Source of the DNA: Thiohalobacter thiocyanaticus
GTDB taxonomy: Bacteria > Pseudomonadota > Gammaproteobacteria > Thiohalobacterales > Thiohalobacteraceae
Reading direction: 5' to 3'
DNA: 64,000 nt
Assembly: GCF_002356355.1 (NCBI RefSeq)
Contig: NZ_AP018052.1
Coordinates: forward strand, 1,364,001 to 1,428,000
Positions within the stretch are counted from its first letter, which is position 1. Each line of letters starts with the position of its first letter. Positions 1 to 8,332 of the stretch are shown here, in pieces. A program made the position numbers and the translations under genes. A model generated the notes under the pieces. It did no database searches. It was given only the letters and a program-made list of their open reading frames with translations, and was not told the DNA's origin.

Positions 1-530
1 ATCCCGATGTTGGTGCGATCCACGGGGTGGCTCAGTTCGGCATTGATCAGTTCCTGCTTATGGCTCGACTGGCGCTTGGTGAACTGGAAATACCAGGACA
101 CGGCGATGTCCAACGGATTGCGCGCCAGCAGTACCACCGGCTTGTGTCTGAGCTCGGAATCCGGGGCTCCCGGCTGCAGCTTGTCGCCCACTGCGCGTTC
201 ATAGCTGTACCAGCCGTTGGTGGCGGCGAAGCGGGGGATCTCGGGATTGGCGTCGGCCAGCGCCGGGTAGCGGGCGAAGTCCTCTTCCGGGATGCCGTGA
301 CGCTTGCTGTAGAGCCGGGTCAGCATGACCTTCAGCCAGGTGTTGCCGCTCTTGGGATGGGCGATGATGATCAGCGAGGAACGCCGGGCGATGTCCACCT
401 CCAGCGCGCCCAGCCGGGCCTTGCGCCGGGCCACGCGCAGGGAGCGGGGCAGCACGGCCGTGGTGGTGATGATGGCGGCCTTGCGGGCGTTGTCGCTGCC
501 GATGCGGCGCAGCGGGTTGATGAAGCTCAT
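1..530 (-). CDS. Sulfotransferase family protein (3' end cut off by window edge)
   Basis: Predicted to move a sulfuryl group from PAPS to a carbohydrate or other hydroxyl acceptor. The 5'-phosphosulfate-binding loop is visible at about residues 65-75 (HPKSGNTWLKVML), where the lysine and the Ser/Thr positions contact PAPS. The 3'-phosphate-binding strand-helix follows further on (LLARNPLDIAVSWYFQ). The reading frame is open to base 1, so the C-terminus lies outside the window. The ATG at 530 is preceded by only a weak ribosome site. Two more sulfotransferases lie at 7134 and 9589, next to a membrane ligase, so this gene probably belongs to the same sulfated-polysaccharide set. Family assignment is firm; the acceptor is unknown. 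Confidence 0.85.
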   Translation of the reverse strand, partial: MSFINPLRRIGSDNARKAAIITTTAVLPRSLRVARRKARLGALEVDIARRSSLIIIAHPKSGNTWLKVMLTRLYSKRHGIPEEDFARYPALADANPEIPRFAATNGWYSYERAVGDKLQPGAPDSELRHKPVVLLARNPLDIAVSWYFQFTKRQSSHKQELINAELSHPVDRTNIG

Positions 531-711
531 GCTGTTGTTCCGGATGAAAAAAATACTGGCCCCGGCTGGGGATGAAGGTGGCTGGGATTATACGCGCTTT
601 GCCGCTCCCGGCCAAAAGCCGGGGCCATGCGGAGGGCAGATGCGGCTTGGTTTCGAGGGGGCTGACCTATAAAATGAGTAGATTGTGGCAGTCCCTAGCG
701 AGGAATCCGGC

Positions 712-1626
712 ATGGAGCATTGCGTATTCATCCAGGCCAATGACAAGCAGCATCTCGGCGCCCTGGTGGCGCAGTATGCCCTGCGGCGCAATTCGAAGCA
801 CAATGACCGCTTCGATATCCGCATCATGCACTACGACGATTTTCCCATCCTGCGCGAGCACGAAGGGCAGATGTACCTGCGCGACGGCGAGTGGCGCCAG
901 TGGGTCCGCGACGACCTGCAGTCCTTCACCCCGACCCGCTTCCTGCCGCCGCAGCTGATGGACTATCAGGGTCGTTCCATTGTCATCGACCCGGACATCT
1001 TCGCCCTGGCCGACATCTGGGAGTTGTTCTCCCGCGATATGGAAGGCAAGGCCGTCATGTGCCGGCCCAAGTCCGGCAACAAGGGCAAGCGCGGCTGCCT
1101 GGCCACCAGCGTGATGCTGATGGACAACGCAAAGCTGACTCACTGGAAGTTCGAGGAACAGTTCCACGCCATGTTCGAGGGCACGCGCGACTACATGCCC
1201 TGGGTGTGCCTGAAATACGAGGATCCGGAGACCATCGGCCTGTTCGAGCCCGAGTGGAACGACTTCGATCATCTCGATGCCAACACCAAGATGCTGCACA
1301 ACACCAAGCGCAAGACTCAGCCCTGGAAGACCGGGCTGCCGGTGGATTTTCGCGCCGCCGATTCCTTCCGCCTGTTTCCGCCCAAACACTGGTTCCGACG
1401 CGCGCGTCGGGCGCTGTTCGGCGACTACGGCCTGGCCGGGCGCTACCGGGCCCATCCGGATCCGAACCAGGAGGCCTTCTTCTTCGGGCTGGTGCGCGAG
1501 TGCCTGGATCAGGGTGTGATCAGCGAAGACCTGCTGCGCCAGGAGATGGCAAAGAACCATCTGCGCCACGATGCGCTGGAACTGCTGGATCGCACCCCGC
1601 CGCTGGCCCGGGCCAGTGGCCACTAA
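712..1626 (+). CDS. Glycosyltransferase-like protein
   Basis: About 304 residues, soluble, with no signal peptide. The N-terminus (MEHCVFIQANDKQHLGALVA) is a beta-alpha start followed by a central segment IVIDPDIFALADIW. The DPD there resembles the metal-binding DxD of GT-A-fold enzymes such as family 8, and this is the only basis for the assignment. The ATG at 712 was chosen over the in-frame upstream codon at 685 because an AGGA ribosome site lies about 8 bases before it. It is divergent from the partial sulfotransferase and faces the leftward tonB gene. Its location among polysaccharide genes supports, but does not prove, sugar transfer. It could also be an uncharacterised family with another role. 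Confidence 0.6.
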   Translation: MEHCVFIQANDKQHLGALVAQYALRRNSKHNDRFDIRIMHYDDFPILREHEGQMYLRDGEWRQWVRDDLQSFTPTRFLPPQLMDYQGRSIVIDPDIFALADIWELFSRDMEGKAVMCRPKSGNKGKRGCLATSVMLMDNAKLTHWKFEEQFHAMFEGTRDYMPWVCLKYEDPETIGLFEPEWNDFDHLDANTKMLHNTKRKTQPWKTGLPVDFRAADSFRLFPPKHWFRRARRALFGDYGLAGRYRAHPDPNQEAFFFGLVRECLDQGVISEDLLRQEMAKNHLRHDALELLDRTPPLARASGH

Positions 1627-1672
1627 GACCTGTTGATACTGCCGCAGTCACGTCATCCCCGCGCGCTTGCAT

Positions 1673-2488
1673 TCAGCGCAGATAGAAGGCCACCGGTACC
1701 ACCAGTTCGAGTCGTGACTGCGGCATGTCGTCCGGGATTCCCGGCAGTGGCTCGGCCCGTTTGATCATCGCCTCCACCTCGCGATCCAGCAGGGTGTGGC
1801 CTGAACTTTCCTGCAGCCGGTACTCGATGATCCGGCCTTCCCGATCCATGACGAAGTAGAGCAGGGCGGTGCCTTCCTGGCGCCGCATCTGGGCGCGGCG
1901 GGGATAGCGCTCGTGGCGCTCGAGCCAGCCCTTCAGGCGGGCCATGTAGTCGGCGCTCGGGCCGGGTGAGCCACCACGGGTGGCGCTGTCCCGGGGACTC
2001 TCTTCCCCCTCCGGTGTGGCAGTGGTGCTGGCGGGGGCGGCAGTGTCCGCGCTCACGCTCGGCTGCTGTGTTGTCTGCTGCACCGGTTCAGGCTGCGGCT
2101 GCACGGCCTGACGGACCGGCTCGGGTTCCGGTTCCGGTTCGGGTTCCGGTTCGGGTTCGGGTTCCGGTTCGGGTTCCGGTTCGGGTTCGGGTTCGGGTTC
2201 CGGTTCGGGTTCCGGTTCGGGTTCCGGTTCGGGTTCCGGTTCGGGCTCCGGTTCGGGCTCCGGTTCGGGCTGCGGCTCGGGTTCGGGCACCGGCGCTTCC
2301 TCTGACGTCTGCTGCGGCTGTTCCGGTACCCCGCCTGCCGGCCCCAGGGACACCTCGATGCCTCCGATCCCGACATCCAGCGCGCCGGACTCCGGTTCCT
2401 GCCACAGCAACACAGCAGCAATCCCCGCATGCAGCAGGACCGCGGTGATCAATGCCACCGTCCAGTGTCGACGGGTGATCCGCATCAA
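1673..2488 (-). CDS. tonB: TonB energy transducer with long Pro-Glu tract
   Basis: TonB couples the proton motive force harvested by ExbBD to outer-membrane receptors. The 271-residue protein shows an N-terminal membrane anchor (about residues 10-29), a very regular Pro-Glu spacer (about 67-126) that would span the periplasm, and a C-terminal TonB domain with the YPRRAQ motif and a final VVPVAFYLR strand. The start overlaps the stop of the preceding exbD by 4 bases, so translation is probably coupled. It is the last gene of a leftward exbB-exbD-exbD-tonB operon that diverges from a receptor gene. The spacer is encoded by a near-perfect GGTTCS-type tandem DNA repeat at about 2116-2286, which could change length by slippage. 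Confidence 0.93.
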   Translation of the reverse strand: MMRITRRHWTVALITAVLLHAGIAAVLLWQEPESGALDVGIGGIEVSLGPAGGVPEQPQQTSEEAPVPEPEPQPEPEPEPEPEPEPEPEPEPEPEPEPEPEPEPEPEPEPEPEPEPEPEPEPEPVRQAVQPQPEPVQQTTQQPSVSADTAAPASTTATPEGEESPRDSATRGGSPGPSADYMARLKGWLERHERYPRRAQMRRQEGTALLYFVMDREGRIIEYRLQESSGHTLLDREVEAMIKRAEPLPGIPDDMPQSRLELVVPVAFYLR

Positions 2489-2886
2489 CCGCCTGCCGCG
2501 ACCGTCAGCAGCTTGACCTTCTGCGCGCCGGCATCCTGCAGCAGTTCCATCAGGGCGACCACGCGGGTCGCTTCGGCCCGGCCGTCGGCCTTGAGTCGGA
2601 TCCGTATCTCGTCCTCGGACAGGCGTTTCTGCAGAGCGGCTTTGAGTGCGGATTCCTCCATGACCTTGCCGTCCAGAGCCAGGCGGCCCTCGGCGTCGAG
2701 CAGCACCAGCAACTCCCGTGGCCCGGCCTCGCTCTCGAGGGCCGATTGCGGCGGGTCGATTTCGAGGGGGTCGGTGGCGGCGAGTTTTCCGGCCACCATG
2801 AAGAAGATCAGCAGCAGGAACACGATATTGATCAGCGGCAGGATCCGCTCCTCGTCGCTGCGCGGCCGTGGGGGGTCGAAACGCAT
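2485..2886 (-). CDS. exbD: ExbD-family biopolymer transport protein (second copy)
   Basis: This 133-residue protein has the ExbD/TolR layout: a short cytoplasmic N-terminus, one transmembrane helix ([19 protein letters not shown]) and a periplasmic domain. The usual aspartate of the ExbD helix (LIDVVF in the neighbouring copy) is Asn here (LINIVF). That residue normally takes part in proton flow, so this copy may be a non-proton-conducting partner in a mixed ExbD pair. It lies 5 bases after the first exbD and overlaps tonB by 4 bases. Family membership is clear; the effect of the Asp-to-Asn change is inference. Confidence 0.9.
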   Translation of the reverse strand: MRFDPPRPRSDEERILPLINIVFLLLIFFMVAGKLAATDPLEIDPPQSALESEAGPRELLVLLDAEGRLALDGKVMEESALKAALQKRLSEDEIRIRLKADGRAEATRVVALMELLQDAGAQKVKLLTVAAGG

Positions 2887-2891
2887 GCTGC

Positions 2892-3323
2892 CTACCTCTG
2901 GCGGTCGCGGATCAGGGAGAGATTGACGGCACCGGCCCGGGTGAGCAGACCCACTACATCCACCGTGCGCTGCAGGGCGACCCCAGCAGTGGGCTTGAGC
3001 CGCACGCGCTGATCCGGGTGGTGCGCCAGCTGCGACTCGATCCGGCGCCGCAGTTCCGCCGGAGTGACGGGCTCGTCGTCCAGACGCAGGCCATCCGTAC
3101 GGATCTCGATCAGCAGGCTGTCACCGGCCTCGGCACTGGCGGCGGTCGGACCGGGTGCGTTCAGTTCGATCGGACGCCAGTCCAGGAAGGTTGAGGTCAG
3201 CATGAAGAACACCAGCAGGATGAACACCACATCGATCAGCGGCGTGAGGCTGATCAGGGCGCGGCGCCGGCGCGCGTTATTCGCCAGCTGAAACGGCGGC
3301 AGGGCGGAGGCGGGCCGGAGCAT
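2892..3323 (-). CDS. exbD: ExbD-family biopolymer transport protein (first copy)
   Basis: This 143-residue ExbD/TolR protein has a basic N-terminus and a transmembrane helix starting [18 protein letters not shown]. It keeps the conserved aspartate proposed to carry protons in the ExbB-ExbD motor. The periplasmic domain ends in the usual repeated alpha-beta pattern ([18 protein letters not shown]). The ATG at 3323 lies inside the end of exbB (47-base overlap). No better downstream start is visible, so the overlap is probably real and the two proteins are made together. With ExbB and TonB it forms an inner-membrane energising complex for the receptor at 4231. Confidence 0.92.
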   Translation of the reverse strand: MLRPASALPPFQLANNARRRRALISLTPLIDVVFILLVFFMLTSTFLDWRPIELNAPGPTAASAEAGDSLLIEIRTDGLRLDDEPVTPAELRRRIESQLAHHPDQRVRLKPTAGVALQRTVDVVGLLTRAGAVNLSLIRDRQR

Positions 3324-4014
3324 GCGTCTCTTCCTCGGAGGTCAACTCGGCGGACAGGTCTTCGGTGAAGACCTGCGTGACCAGGTTGTCCATATCGTGA
3401 GCCAGGCGGTCGACCCGGCGTTCCAGCCAGTTGAGCAGGGCCACGGTCGGGATGGCCACGGCCAGACCGACGGCCGTCGTGAGCAGGGCCTCCCAGATGC
3501 CGCCGGAGAGGATTGCCGGATTGACCTGGTTACCGGCGGCCTCCAGCTGCTGAAAGGCCTTGATCATGCCCAGTACGGTGCCGAACAGACCGAGCAGCGG
3601 TGCCAGCGAGGCGATCACCTCCAGCGGCCGGAAGCCGCCGCGCAGGGTTTCCAGTACATCCCCGCCGTAGCGCAGGACCTCCTCGCGCACCTTCGCCTCG
3701 AGCAGGCCGCGGTGCTGCCCGCGCATGGCGCGGGCCAGGGCCTGGACCACCGGATTGCGACTGCCCTCGGTGTGCGTCAGCGCCTCGCCGATGCGGCCGG
3801 ATTTCCACAGCCGCAGCGCCTCCACAGCGGTGCGGCGCTCGCCGGTGCGCACTGCCTGGAATTGCCAGAGTTTCAGCAGGATGATTGTCAATGCGATCAC
3901 GGACATGGCGAGCAGGATGGCCACCACCGGTCCACCCGCCTGGAGCAGCTGAGCCAGTTGTTCGTAGATCCCGGACGGAACCGGGGACGTCATTGTCAGG
4001 GTTTCATCGTTCAT
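3277..4014 (-). CDS. exbB: ExbB / MotA-TolQ proton channel protein
   Basis: The first gene of the tonB operon encodes a 245-residue inner-membrane protein of the MotA/TolQ/ExbB family. It has a first transmembrane helix at about residues 28-52 and a cytoplasmic loop. The diagnostic block FRPLEVIASLAPLLGLFGTVLGMIKAF is followed by a last helix (LLTTAVGLAVAIPTVALLNW). ExbB pentamers surround an ExbD dimer and convert proton flow into movement passed to TonB. The promoter should lie in 4015-4090, where a Fur-like sequence is visible, which suggests expression in iron shortage. Identification rests on the whole-length family pattern. Confidence 0.93.
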   Translation of the reverse strand: MNDETLTMTSPVPSGIYEQLAQLLQAGGPVVAILLAMSVIALTIILLKLWQFQAVRTGERRTAVEALRLWKSGRIGEALTHTEGSRNPVVQALARAMRGQHRGLLEAKVREEVLRYGGDVLETLRGGFRPLEVIASLAPLLGLFGTVLGMIKAFQQLEAAGNQVNPAILSGGIWEALLTTAVGLAVAIPTVALLNWLERRVDRLAHDMDNLVTQVFTEDLSAELTSEEETHAPARLRPAAVSAGE

Positions 4015-4063
4015 CGCAGCAGCAAGTCCTCGGCGCCGATGCGCCTGCCGGGTTTATTTAAGA

Positions 4064-4086
4064 CTAATGAGAATGATTTCGATTAT
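4064..4086. promoter_or_regulatory. Fur-like box upstream of exbB
   Basis: The AT-rich segment contains ACTAATGAGAATGATTTCGA, a partial match to the GATAAT-type Fur hexamers. It sits about 50 bases before the exbB start, where a repressor would block the leftward operon. The match is imperfect, so the call rests partly on context: a TonB system facing a receptor. Confidence 0.5.
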
Positions 4087-4176
4087 ACAGTATATCCCGG
4101 CTCGTACAATCCCCCTTGCCAATCCGACGTGACAGGGTGTTGACCTCACGAGTACGACGAAATATCATCCGCAATT

Positions 4177-4195
4177 GATAAAGCTTCTCATTATC
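4177..4195. promoter_or_regulatory. Fur box upstream of the TonB-dependent receptor
   Basis: The 19-bp sequence GATAAAGCTTCTCATTATC matches the classical Fur consensus at 15 of 19 positions, including both outer GATAA and TTATC ends. It lies 36 bases before the receptor start and probably overlaps its promoter, so iron-replete Fur would repress the gene. Confidence 0.75.
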
Positions 4196-4230
4196 GTAAA
4201 CTTTAATACAATTGATAGGGAGATAACTTC

Positions 4231-6363
4231 ATGTTCAAGCGTTCTTTTCTGTCACTGGCGATCGGTAGCTGTCTGCTGCCGGGCATGAGCGCTGCCGACG
4301 AGGCGGTCACCATGTCGCCCGTGGAGATCATCGGTGACACCTCGCAGGCGCGTATTCTGCCCGGTTCCAGCGCAGTCGTGGCCGAGGAGCAACTCGAGAT
4401 CGAGGGCACCACCGACATCCACCAGGTACTGAAGACAGTGCCGGGTATCTATGCCCGTGAAGAGGATGGCGAGGGCCTGCGCCCGAACATCGGTATCCGC
4501 GGCGCCACGGCCGAGCGCAGCAGCAATATCACCCTGATGGAGGACGGCGTACCGATCGCCCCCGCCCCCTATTCGAATCCCGCCGCCTATTATTTCCCGA
4601 CCATGATGCGTATCACCGGTGTCGAGATCCTCAAGGGGGCGCCGTTGCTGCGTTATGGTCCGCAGACCACCGGCGGCGTGATCAACCTGCTGTCGACTCC
4701 GATTCCGACCGAGCGTTCGGGCATGGTCGAAACCGTGCTCGACGAACGTGGCTCCACCGACGTGCATGCCCATTACGGCGATGTCGCCGGCCCCTGGAGT
4801 TGGATGGTCGAGACGGTGCAGCGCAACGGCGACGGCTTCAAGGACATCGATCGCAGCAACGGCGACAGCGGCTTCGACATCGAGGACTATGTCGGCAAGC
4901 TGCGCTGGCAGGGCGAGCGCCAGGCGTTACAGCTCAAATTGCAGTACTCGGAAGAGATTTCCAACGAGACCTACCTCGGGCTGACCGATGCCGACTTCGA
5001 TCGCGACCCCAACCGGCGTTACGGCCTGTCCAGCATCGACCAGATGGACAACACCCACTCCGGCATCAACCTGACCCACGAGTTCGACTGGACCGACAAC
5101 GTCAAGAGTACCGCGACGATCTACCGCAACAAGTTCAAACGCAACTGGTTCAAGCTCTCCGGCGGTGGTGCCTATATCGACGCGGCCAATGCCGGCGATG
5201 CCAACGCCCAGGGTATCCTGGACGGCACGGTCGATGTTGCCGGACTGTCCTACAAGAACAACAACCGTGAATACGTCTCCGAAGGCATTCAGCTCAACTT
5301 CGACATCGACCTCGGCGCACACCAGGTTTCGCTGGGCGGACGTTATCACGAAGATGAGATGGACCGCTTCCAGCCCGTGGAGATCTATGATCAGGTCAAC
5401 GGCTCGCTGGTATTCCAGAACACCGTCCTGCCGACGGGCGGTGACAACCGCTTCGAGACCGGCGAGGCGATGAGCTTCTGGGCGCTGGATCAGTGGCAGG
5501 TGACCGATCGCTTCAAACTCAACCTGGCCCTGCGCTACGAGGACGTGGAGACCTCGCGGGTGCAGTATGCGGATGTCGGCCGGACCACCGTGGATTCGAC
5601 CCGCGGCAACGAGAGCGATGAGTGGCTGCCCGGCGCCTCCTTCACCTACGATGTGGCCGATCGCTGGCAGGTGCTGGCCGGCGTGCACCGCGGCTTCTCC
5701 CCGCTCGGCGGCGGCGCCCAGGCCAACGAGGATCCTGAGACCAGCGACAACTGGGAGGCCGGGGTGCGTTACTTCGGCGACCGGGTGTTCGCCGAGGCTA
5801 TCGGCTTCTACAGCGACTTCACCAACAAGGTGGAGAACTGCTCGGTGGGCTCGCCCTGCAGCAACGGCGCGACCTCCGGCACCTTCACCACGGGCGAGGC
5901 CGAGATCGCGGGCCTGGAATTCCAGCTGTCCACCGATTTCGATCAGGGACGTTTCCTGATCCCGGTCGATCTGGCCTACACTTACACCAGCGCCGAGATC
6001 AGCAAGGACAACGCGACCTCGGGCCTGAGCGAGGGTGATCAGCTCAAGGATGTGCCGGAGAATATGCTCAGCCTGCGCGTGGGTCTGGAGCATCCCAGTG
6101 GCTGGAACAACTACGCTGTGGTGAAATACATCGATGAGATGTGCGTGGTGGCCGGCTGCAACAACAGCGGCAGCCGCTTCGACGAAACCGAATCGCTGAC
6201 CGTGGTGGACTTCATCAGCCAGTATCCGCTGGGACGGGACACCGATGTCTTCCTGCGGGTGGAGAACCTGTTCGACGAACAGAAGATCGTCTCCCGCCTG
6301 CCGGACGGGGCACGGCCGAATCAGCCGCAGACCTTCTCGGTCGGACTGCGTCACCGGTTCTGA
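4231..6363 (+). CDS. TonB-dependent outer-membrane receptor, FecA-like
   Basis: This 710-residue protein has a signal peptide ending near MSAADEA. A plug domain follows (VEIIGDTSQARILPG, then VLKTVPGIYAREEDGEG and GIRGATAERSSNITLMEDGV). The segment ILKGAPLLRYGPQTTGGVIN is typical of FecA-type plugs. The remainder is a beta-barrel ending in aromatic FSVGLRHRF, the outer-membrane assembly signal. It lacks the extra N-terminal signalling domain of FecA, so it probably does not drive an anti-sigma pathway. The predicted role is uptake of a ferric chelate, powered by the adjacent TonB-ExbBD. A good Fur box precedes it and a strong terminator follows. The substrate cannot be read from sequence. Confidence 0.9.
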   Translation: MFKRSFLSLAIGSCLLPGMSAADEAVTMSPVEIIGDTSQARILPGSSAVVAEEQLEIEGTTDIHQVLKTVPGIYAREEDGEGLRPNIGIRGATAERSSNITLMEDGVPIAPAPYSNPAAYYFPTMMRITGVEILKGAPLLRYGPQTTGGVINLLSTPIPTERSGMVETVLDERGSTDVHAHYGDVAGPWSWMVETVQRNGDGFKDIDRSNGDSGFDIEDYVGKLRWQGERQALQLKLQYSEEISNETYLGLTDADFDRDPNRRYGLSSIDQMDNTHSGINLTHEFDWTDNVKSTATIYRNKFKRNWFKLSGGGAYIDAANAGDANAQGILDGTVDVAGLSYKNNNREYVSEGIQLNFDIDLGAHQVSLGGRYHEDEMDRFQPVEIYDQVNGSLVFQNTVLPTGGDNRFETGEAMSFWALDQWQVTDRFKLNLALRYEDVETSRVQYADVGRTTVDSTRGNESDEWLPGASFTYDVADRWQVLAGVHRGFSPLGGGAQANEDPETSDNWEAGVRYFGDRVFAEAIGFYSDFTNKVENCSVGSPCSNGATSGTFTTGEAEIAGLEFQLSTDFDQGRFLIPVDLAYTYTSAEISKDNATSGLSEGDQLKDVPENMLSLRVGLEHPSGWNNYAVVKYIDEMCVVAGCNNSGSRFDETESLTVVDFISQYPLGRDTDVFLRVENLFDEQKIVSRLPDGARPNQPQTFSVGLRHRF

Positions 6364-6387
6364 GGCAGCCGTGTTGTGAGCGTGAAC

Positions 6388-6421
6388 GCGGGGCAGCCCA
6401 GGTGTCTGCCCCGCTCTTTTT
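6388..6421 (+). terminator. Rho-independent terminator after the receptor gene
   Basis: A perfect 9-bp stem, GCGGGGCAG paired with CTGCCCCGC, with a 9-base loop is followed by TCTTTTT. It begins 24 bases after the receptor stop codon. Confidence 0.92.
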
Positions 6422-6493
6422 GCCTGGCATGTGCAACCTGCCGGGCTCAGGTATCGTGTGACCGATATTTCTGATTGCAGACAAGGAGATGTG

Positions 6494-6865
6494 ATGAAAA
6501 CCCTGAAAATGGCAGTACTGTTCTCCGCCCTGGCCGTGTCTGTGCCGGCATTCGCGGATGATCGTCCCGGTCACTATGAGGGCGAGCCGGCAGAGACGCT
6601 GGAACAGGCCGTGGCCAATTTCTCCGAGTACAACCGGCGTCTGGAAACGATTCTGGGCCAGGGGGAGTTGAGTTCGCGCGACCTGCACGAGATCCACCAG
6701 ATCACCTATACCCTCGAAAACGCGCTGGAAAGGCTCGAGGAAGAAGTGGAGGAGCTGGCCGAGGTGCTGGAAGAGGTGCATCTGGCGTCAGAGAACGCCG
6801 ATGCGGAAACGGTGCAGTCGAAAGGCCGGGATTACCTGGAAACTTCGCGTCAGATCATCAAATAG
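6494..6865 (+). CDS. Small periplasmic helical protein (DUF6746-like)
   Basis: This 123-residue protein has a clear signal peptide (MKTLKMAVLFSALAVSVPAFA) that would be cut before DDRPGHYEG. The mature part is almost all helix and rich in Glu and Leu (YTLENALERLEEEVEELAEV), probably a short coiled coil or helical bundle. It resembles the uncharacterised DUF6746 family, recalled from memory rather than searched. The start at 6494 follows an AAGGAG ribosome site at 6484-6489. It is a monocistronic gene after the receptor terminator, with a repeat-rich gap downstream. No function can be assigned. Confidence 0.7.
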   Translation: MKTLKMAVLFSALAVSVPAFADDRPGHYEGEPAETLEQAVANFSEYNRRLETILGQGELSSRDLHEIHQITYTLENALERLEEEVEELAEVLEEVHLASENADAETVQSKGRDYLETSRQIIK

Positions 6866-6896
6866 TCTGAGACGGGGATGGCACTGACTTTCGCTG

Positions 6897-7092
6897 CGTC
6901 ATCCCCGCGCAGGCGGGGATCCAGTGTCTGGCAGAGCCTGCAAATGCTGGATTACTCGCTTCACCCCAAGGGCACTTTGTCACTTCGTTCGGGCGCGCCC
7001 GCCCTTCGGGCCGCCCTGCGTACCCATAGGGCATAAAGGCGTTCAACGCGCTCCGCGCTTTTGTCCCGCCTGCGCGGGAATGACGGAATGAC
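6897..7092. repeat. Dispersed palindromic repeat pair (GTCATCCCCGCG type)
   Basis: Two inverted copies of a common proteobacterial intergenic element are present. CGTCATCCCCGCGCAGGCGGGG starts near 6898, and the opposite orientation GTCCCGCCTGCGCGGGAATGACG lies near 7062. Each copy can fold into a hairpin, and together they flank a non-coding stretch. The gap between 6866 and 7133 shows no convincing gene. Confidence 0.65.
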
Positions 7093-7133
7093 GGATAAAC
7101 TGAAATCAGCGCCATTCGTCTGAGCAAGGTTGT

Positions 7134-8108
7134 TCAGACCGCCGGGTCTTCGCCGGCCCGGTAGTCGAACACCGGGTCGAGCGTGGCTTCCATCAGCGCA
7201 TCGATCTCGCGAACCTGTTCGTCCTCGAAGTAGTCCCGGTAGCCGCCGACCTTGGCCCGGCGGACCTTGTAGCTGTCCGGATTGTTGCGGTCGCGCGGCA
7301 CCATGCGGCCGCCGCTGAGGCGGAAGCTCTGGGCCGATTCCATCTTCTTCATGTTCTCGTAGGAGGCGTAGTCCACCGCTTCCTGAATCTGTTCCGCAGT
7401 GGCCGGGATCTCCAGAAATTCTGCTACCCGGCTGAGTGTCGCGTGCGGGTCGGCGCGCATGTCCTCGTAGCGGACCAGGGCGAATTCCCTGACCTTGTCC
7501 ATCTCCCGTGCCCACAGGTTCATGAACTCCATCACCTTGGGCAGGCCGGCGCCTTCGTGCCTGACGAACTCGTAGACGCTGCACTGCTCGCCGTGCGGCG
7601 GGTACTGGTTCAGCGCCTTTTTCTCCGGGCGCATGCGGTGCTGCCACTGGAAGAACTGGGAGACGGCCACGTCGCGCGGGTCGCGCACCAGCAGCAGCAC
7701 CTTCTTGTCGTAGAAATCCGCCTTGGAGTCCACATGCCCGGTGTAGTCGCCGATGTAGTTGTCGTGGGTAAAGAAGATGCGCGGGATCCGGCGGTCCATG
7801 TTGTGGAAGTTATCGAACCCGATCAGGGCGTTCTCGGGCAGCCCGTAGAGTTGCTGGTACAGGCGCGAGACCATCACCCGCAGCCAGGTGCGACCGCTCT
7901 TGCCGAAGGAAACGACCACGGCATCGGCCTGTCGCAGTTTGCGATACTGTTCCCGGCCGCGCAGCCGGCGCTCGGCCCGGATGCGCTCGTCCTCATCGGC
8001 CCCGGTCAGGTCGAGCCGGAGCTTGAGCAGACGCCGGCTGGTTTTCTTCCAGAGGGTTTTGCTCGCCTGGGGGAGCGAGGCGCGCAGGGCTGCGAAGGTG
8101 CTGGTCAT
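7134..8108 (-). CDS. Sulfotransferase family protein
   Basis: A 324-residue PAPS-dependent sulfotransferase. The PAPS loop reads SFGKSGRTWLRVMVSRLYQQ, the 3'-phosphate motif reads LLVRDPRDVAVSQFF, and the C-terminal motif RRAKVGGYRDYF corresponds to the GxxGxWK-type region. The ATG at 8108 was preferred to a TTG at 8138. The N-terminal 60 residues are basic and helical, perhaps membrane-associated. It closely resembles the product at 9589-10482 in these motifs and in the shared ending KVGGYRDYF-EDEQVREIDAL, so the two are paralogues placed either side of the membrane ligase gene. The probable role is sulfation of a surface glycan; the acceptor is unknown. Confidence 0.9.
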   Translation of the reverse strand: MTSTFAALRASLPQASKTLWKKTSRRLLKLRLDLTGADEDERIRAERRLRGREQYRKLRQADAVVVSFGKSGRTWLRVMVSRLYQQLYGLPENALIGFDNFHNMDRRIPRIFFTHDNYIGDYTGHVDSKADFYDKKVLLLVRDPRDVAVSQFFQWQHRMRPEKKALNQYPPHGEQCSVYEFVRHEGAGLPKVMEFMNLWAREMDKVREFALVRYEDMRADPHATLSRVAEFLEIPATAEQIQEAVDYASYENMKKMESAQSFRLSGGRMVPRDRNNPDSYKVRRAKVGGYRDYFEDEQVREIDALMEATLDPVFDYRAGEDPAV

Positions 8109-8332
8109 GGATGTCCGCAAATCGTGGGTCTCAAGCAATACAGCATTCTAACCGAGCCGGGAACGGATTGCATGACCGCTGTTCAAGTGGTCCGGCGGGT
8201 CCGGCTCGGGTAGAATCCGCCCGATTCCCTCACTCTGCCTCTGCGAACGGCCGCAAGCCGGCTGCTCGGGGCGGGACAACCCCTGCGGGTGGTGGCTTGA
8301 ACGCAACTGCACCTACAAGCATTCCTGTCCCA

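Noticed and set aside
1966-2448. Plus-strand frame rich in VPVRVP repeats
   Set aside because: It is the reverse of the Pro-Glu tract of tonB; the minus strand has the TonB domain, membrane anchor and operon coupling.
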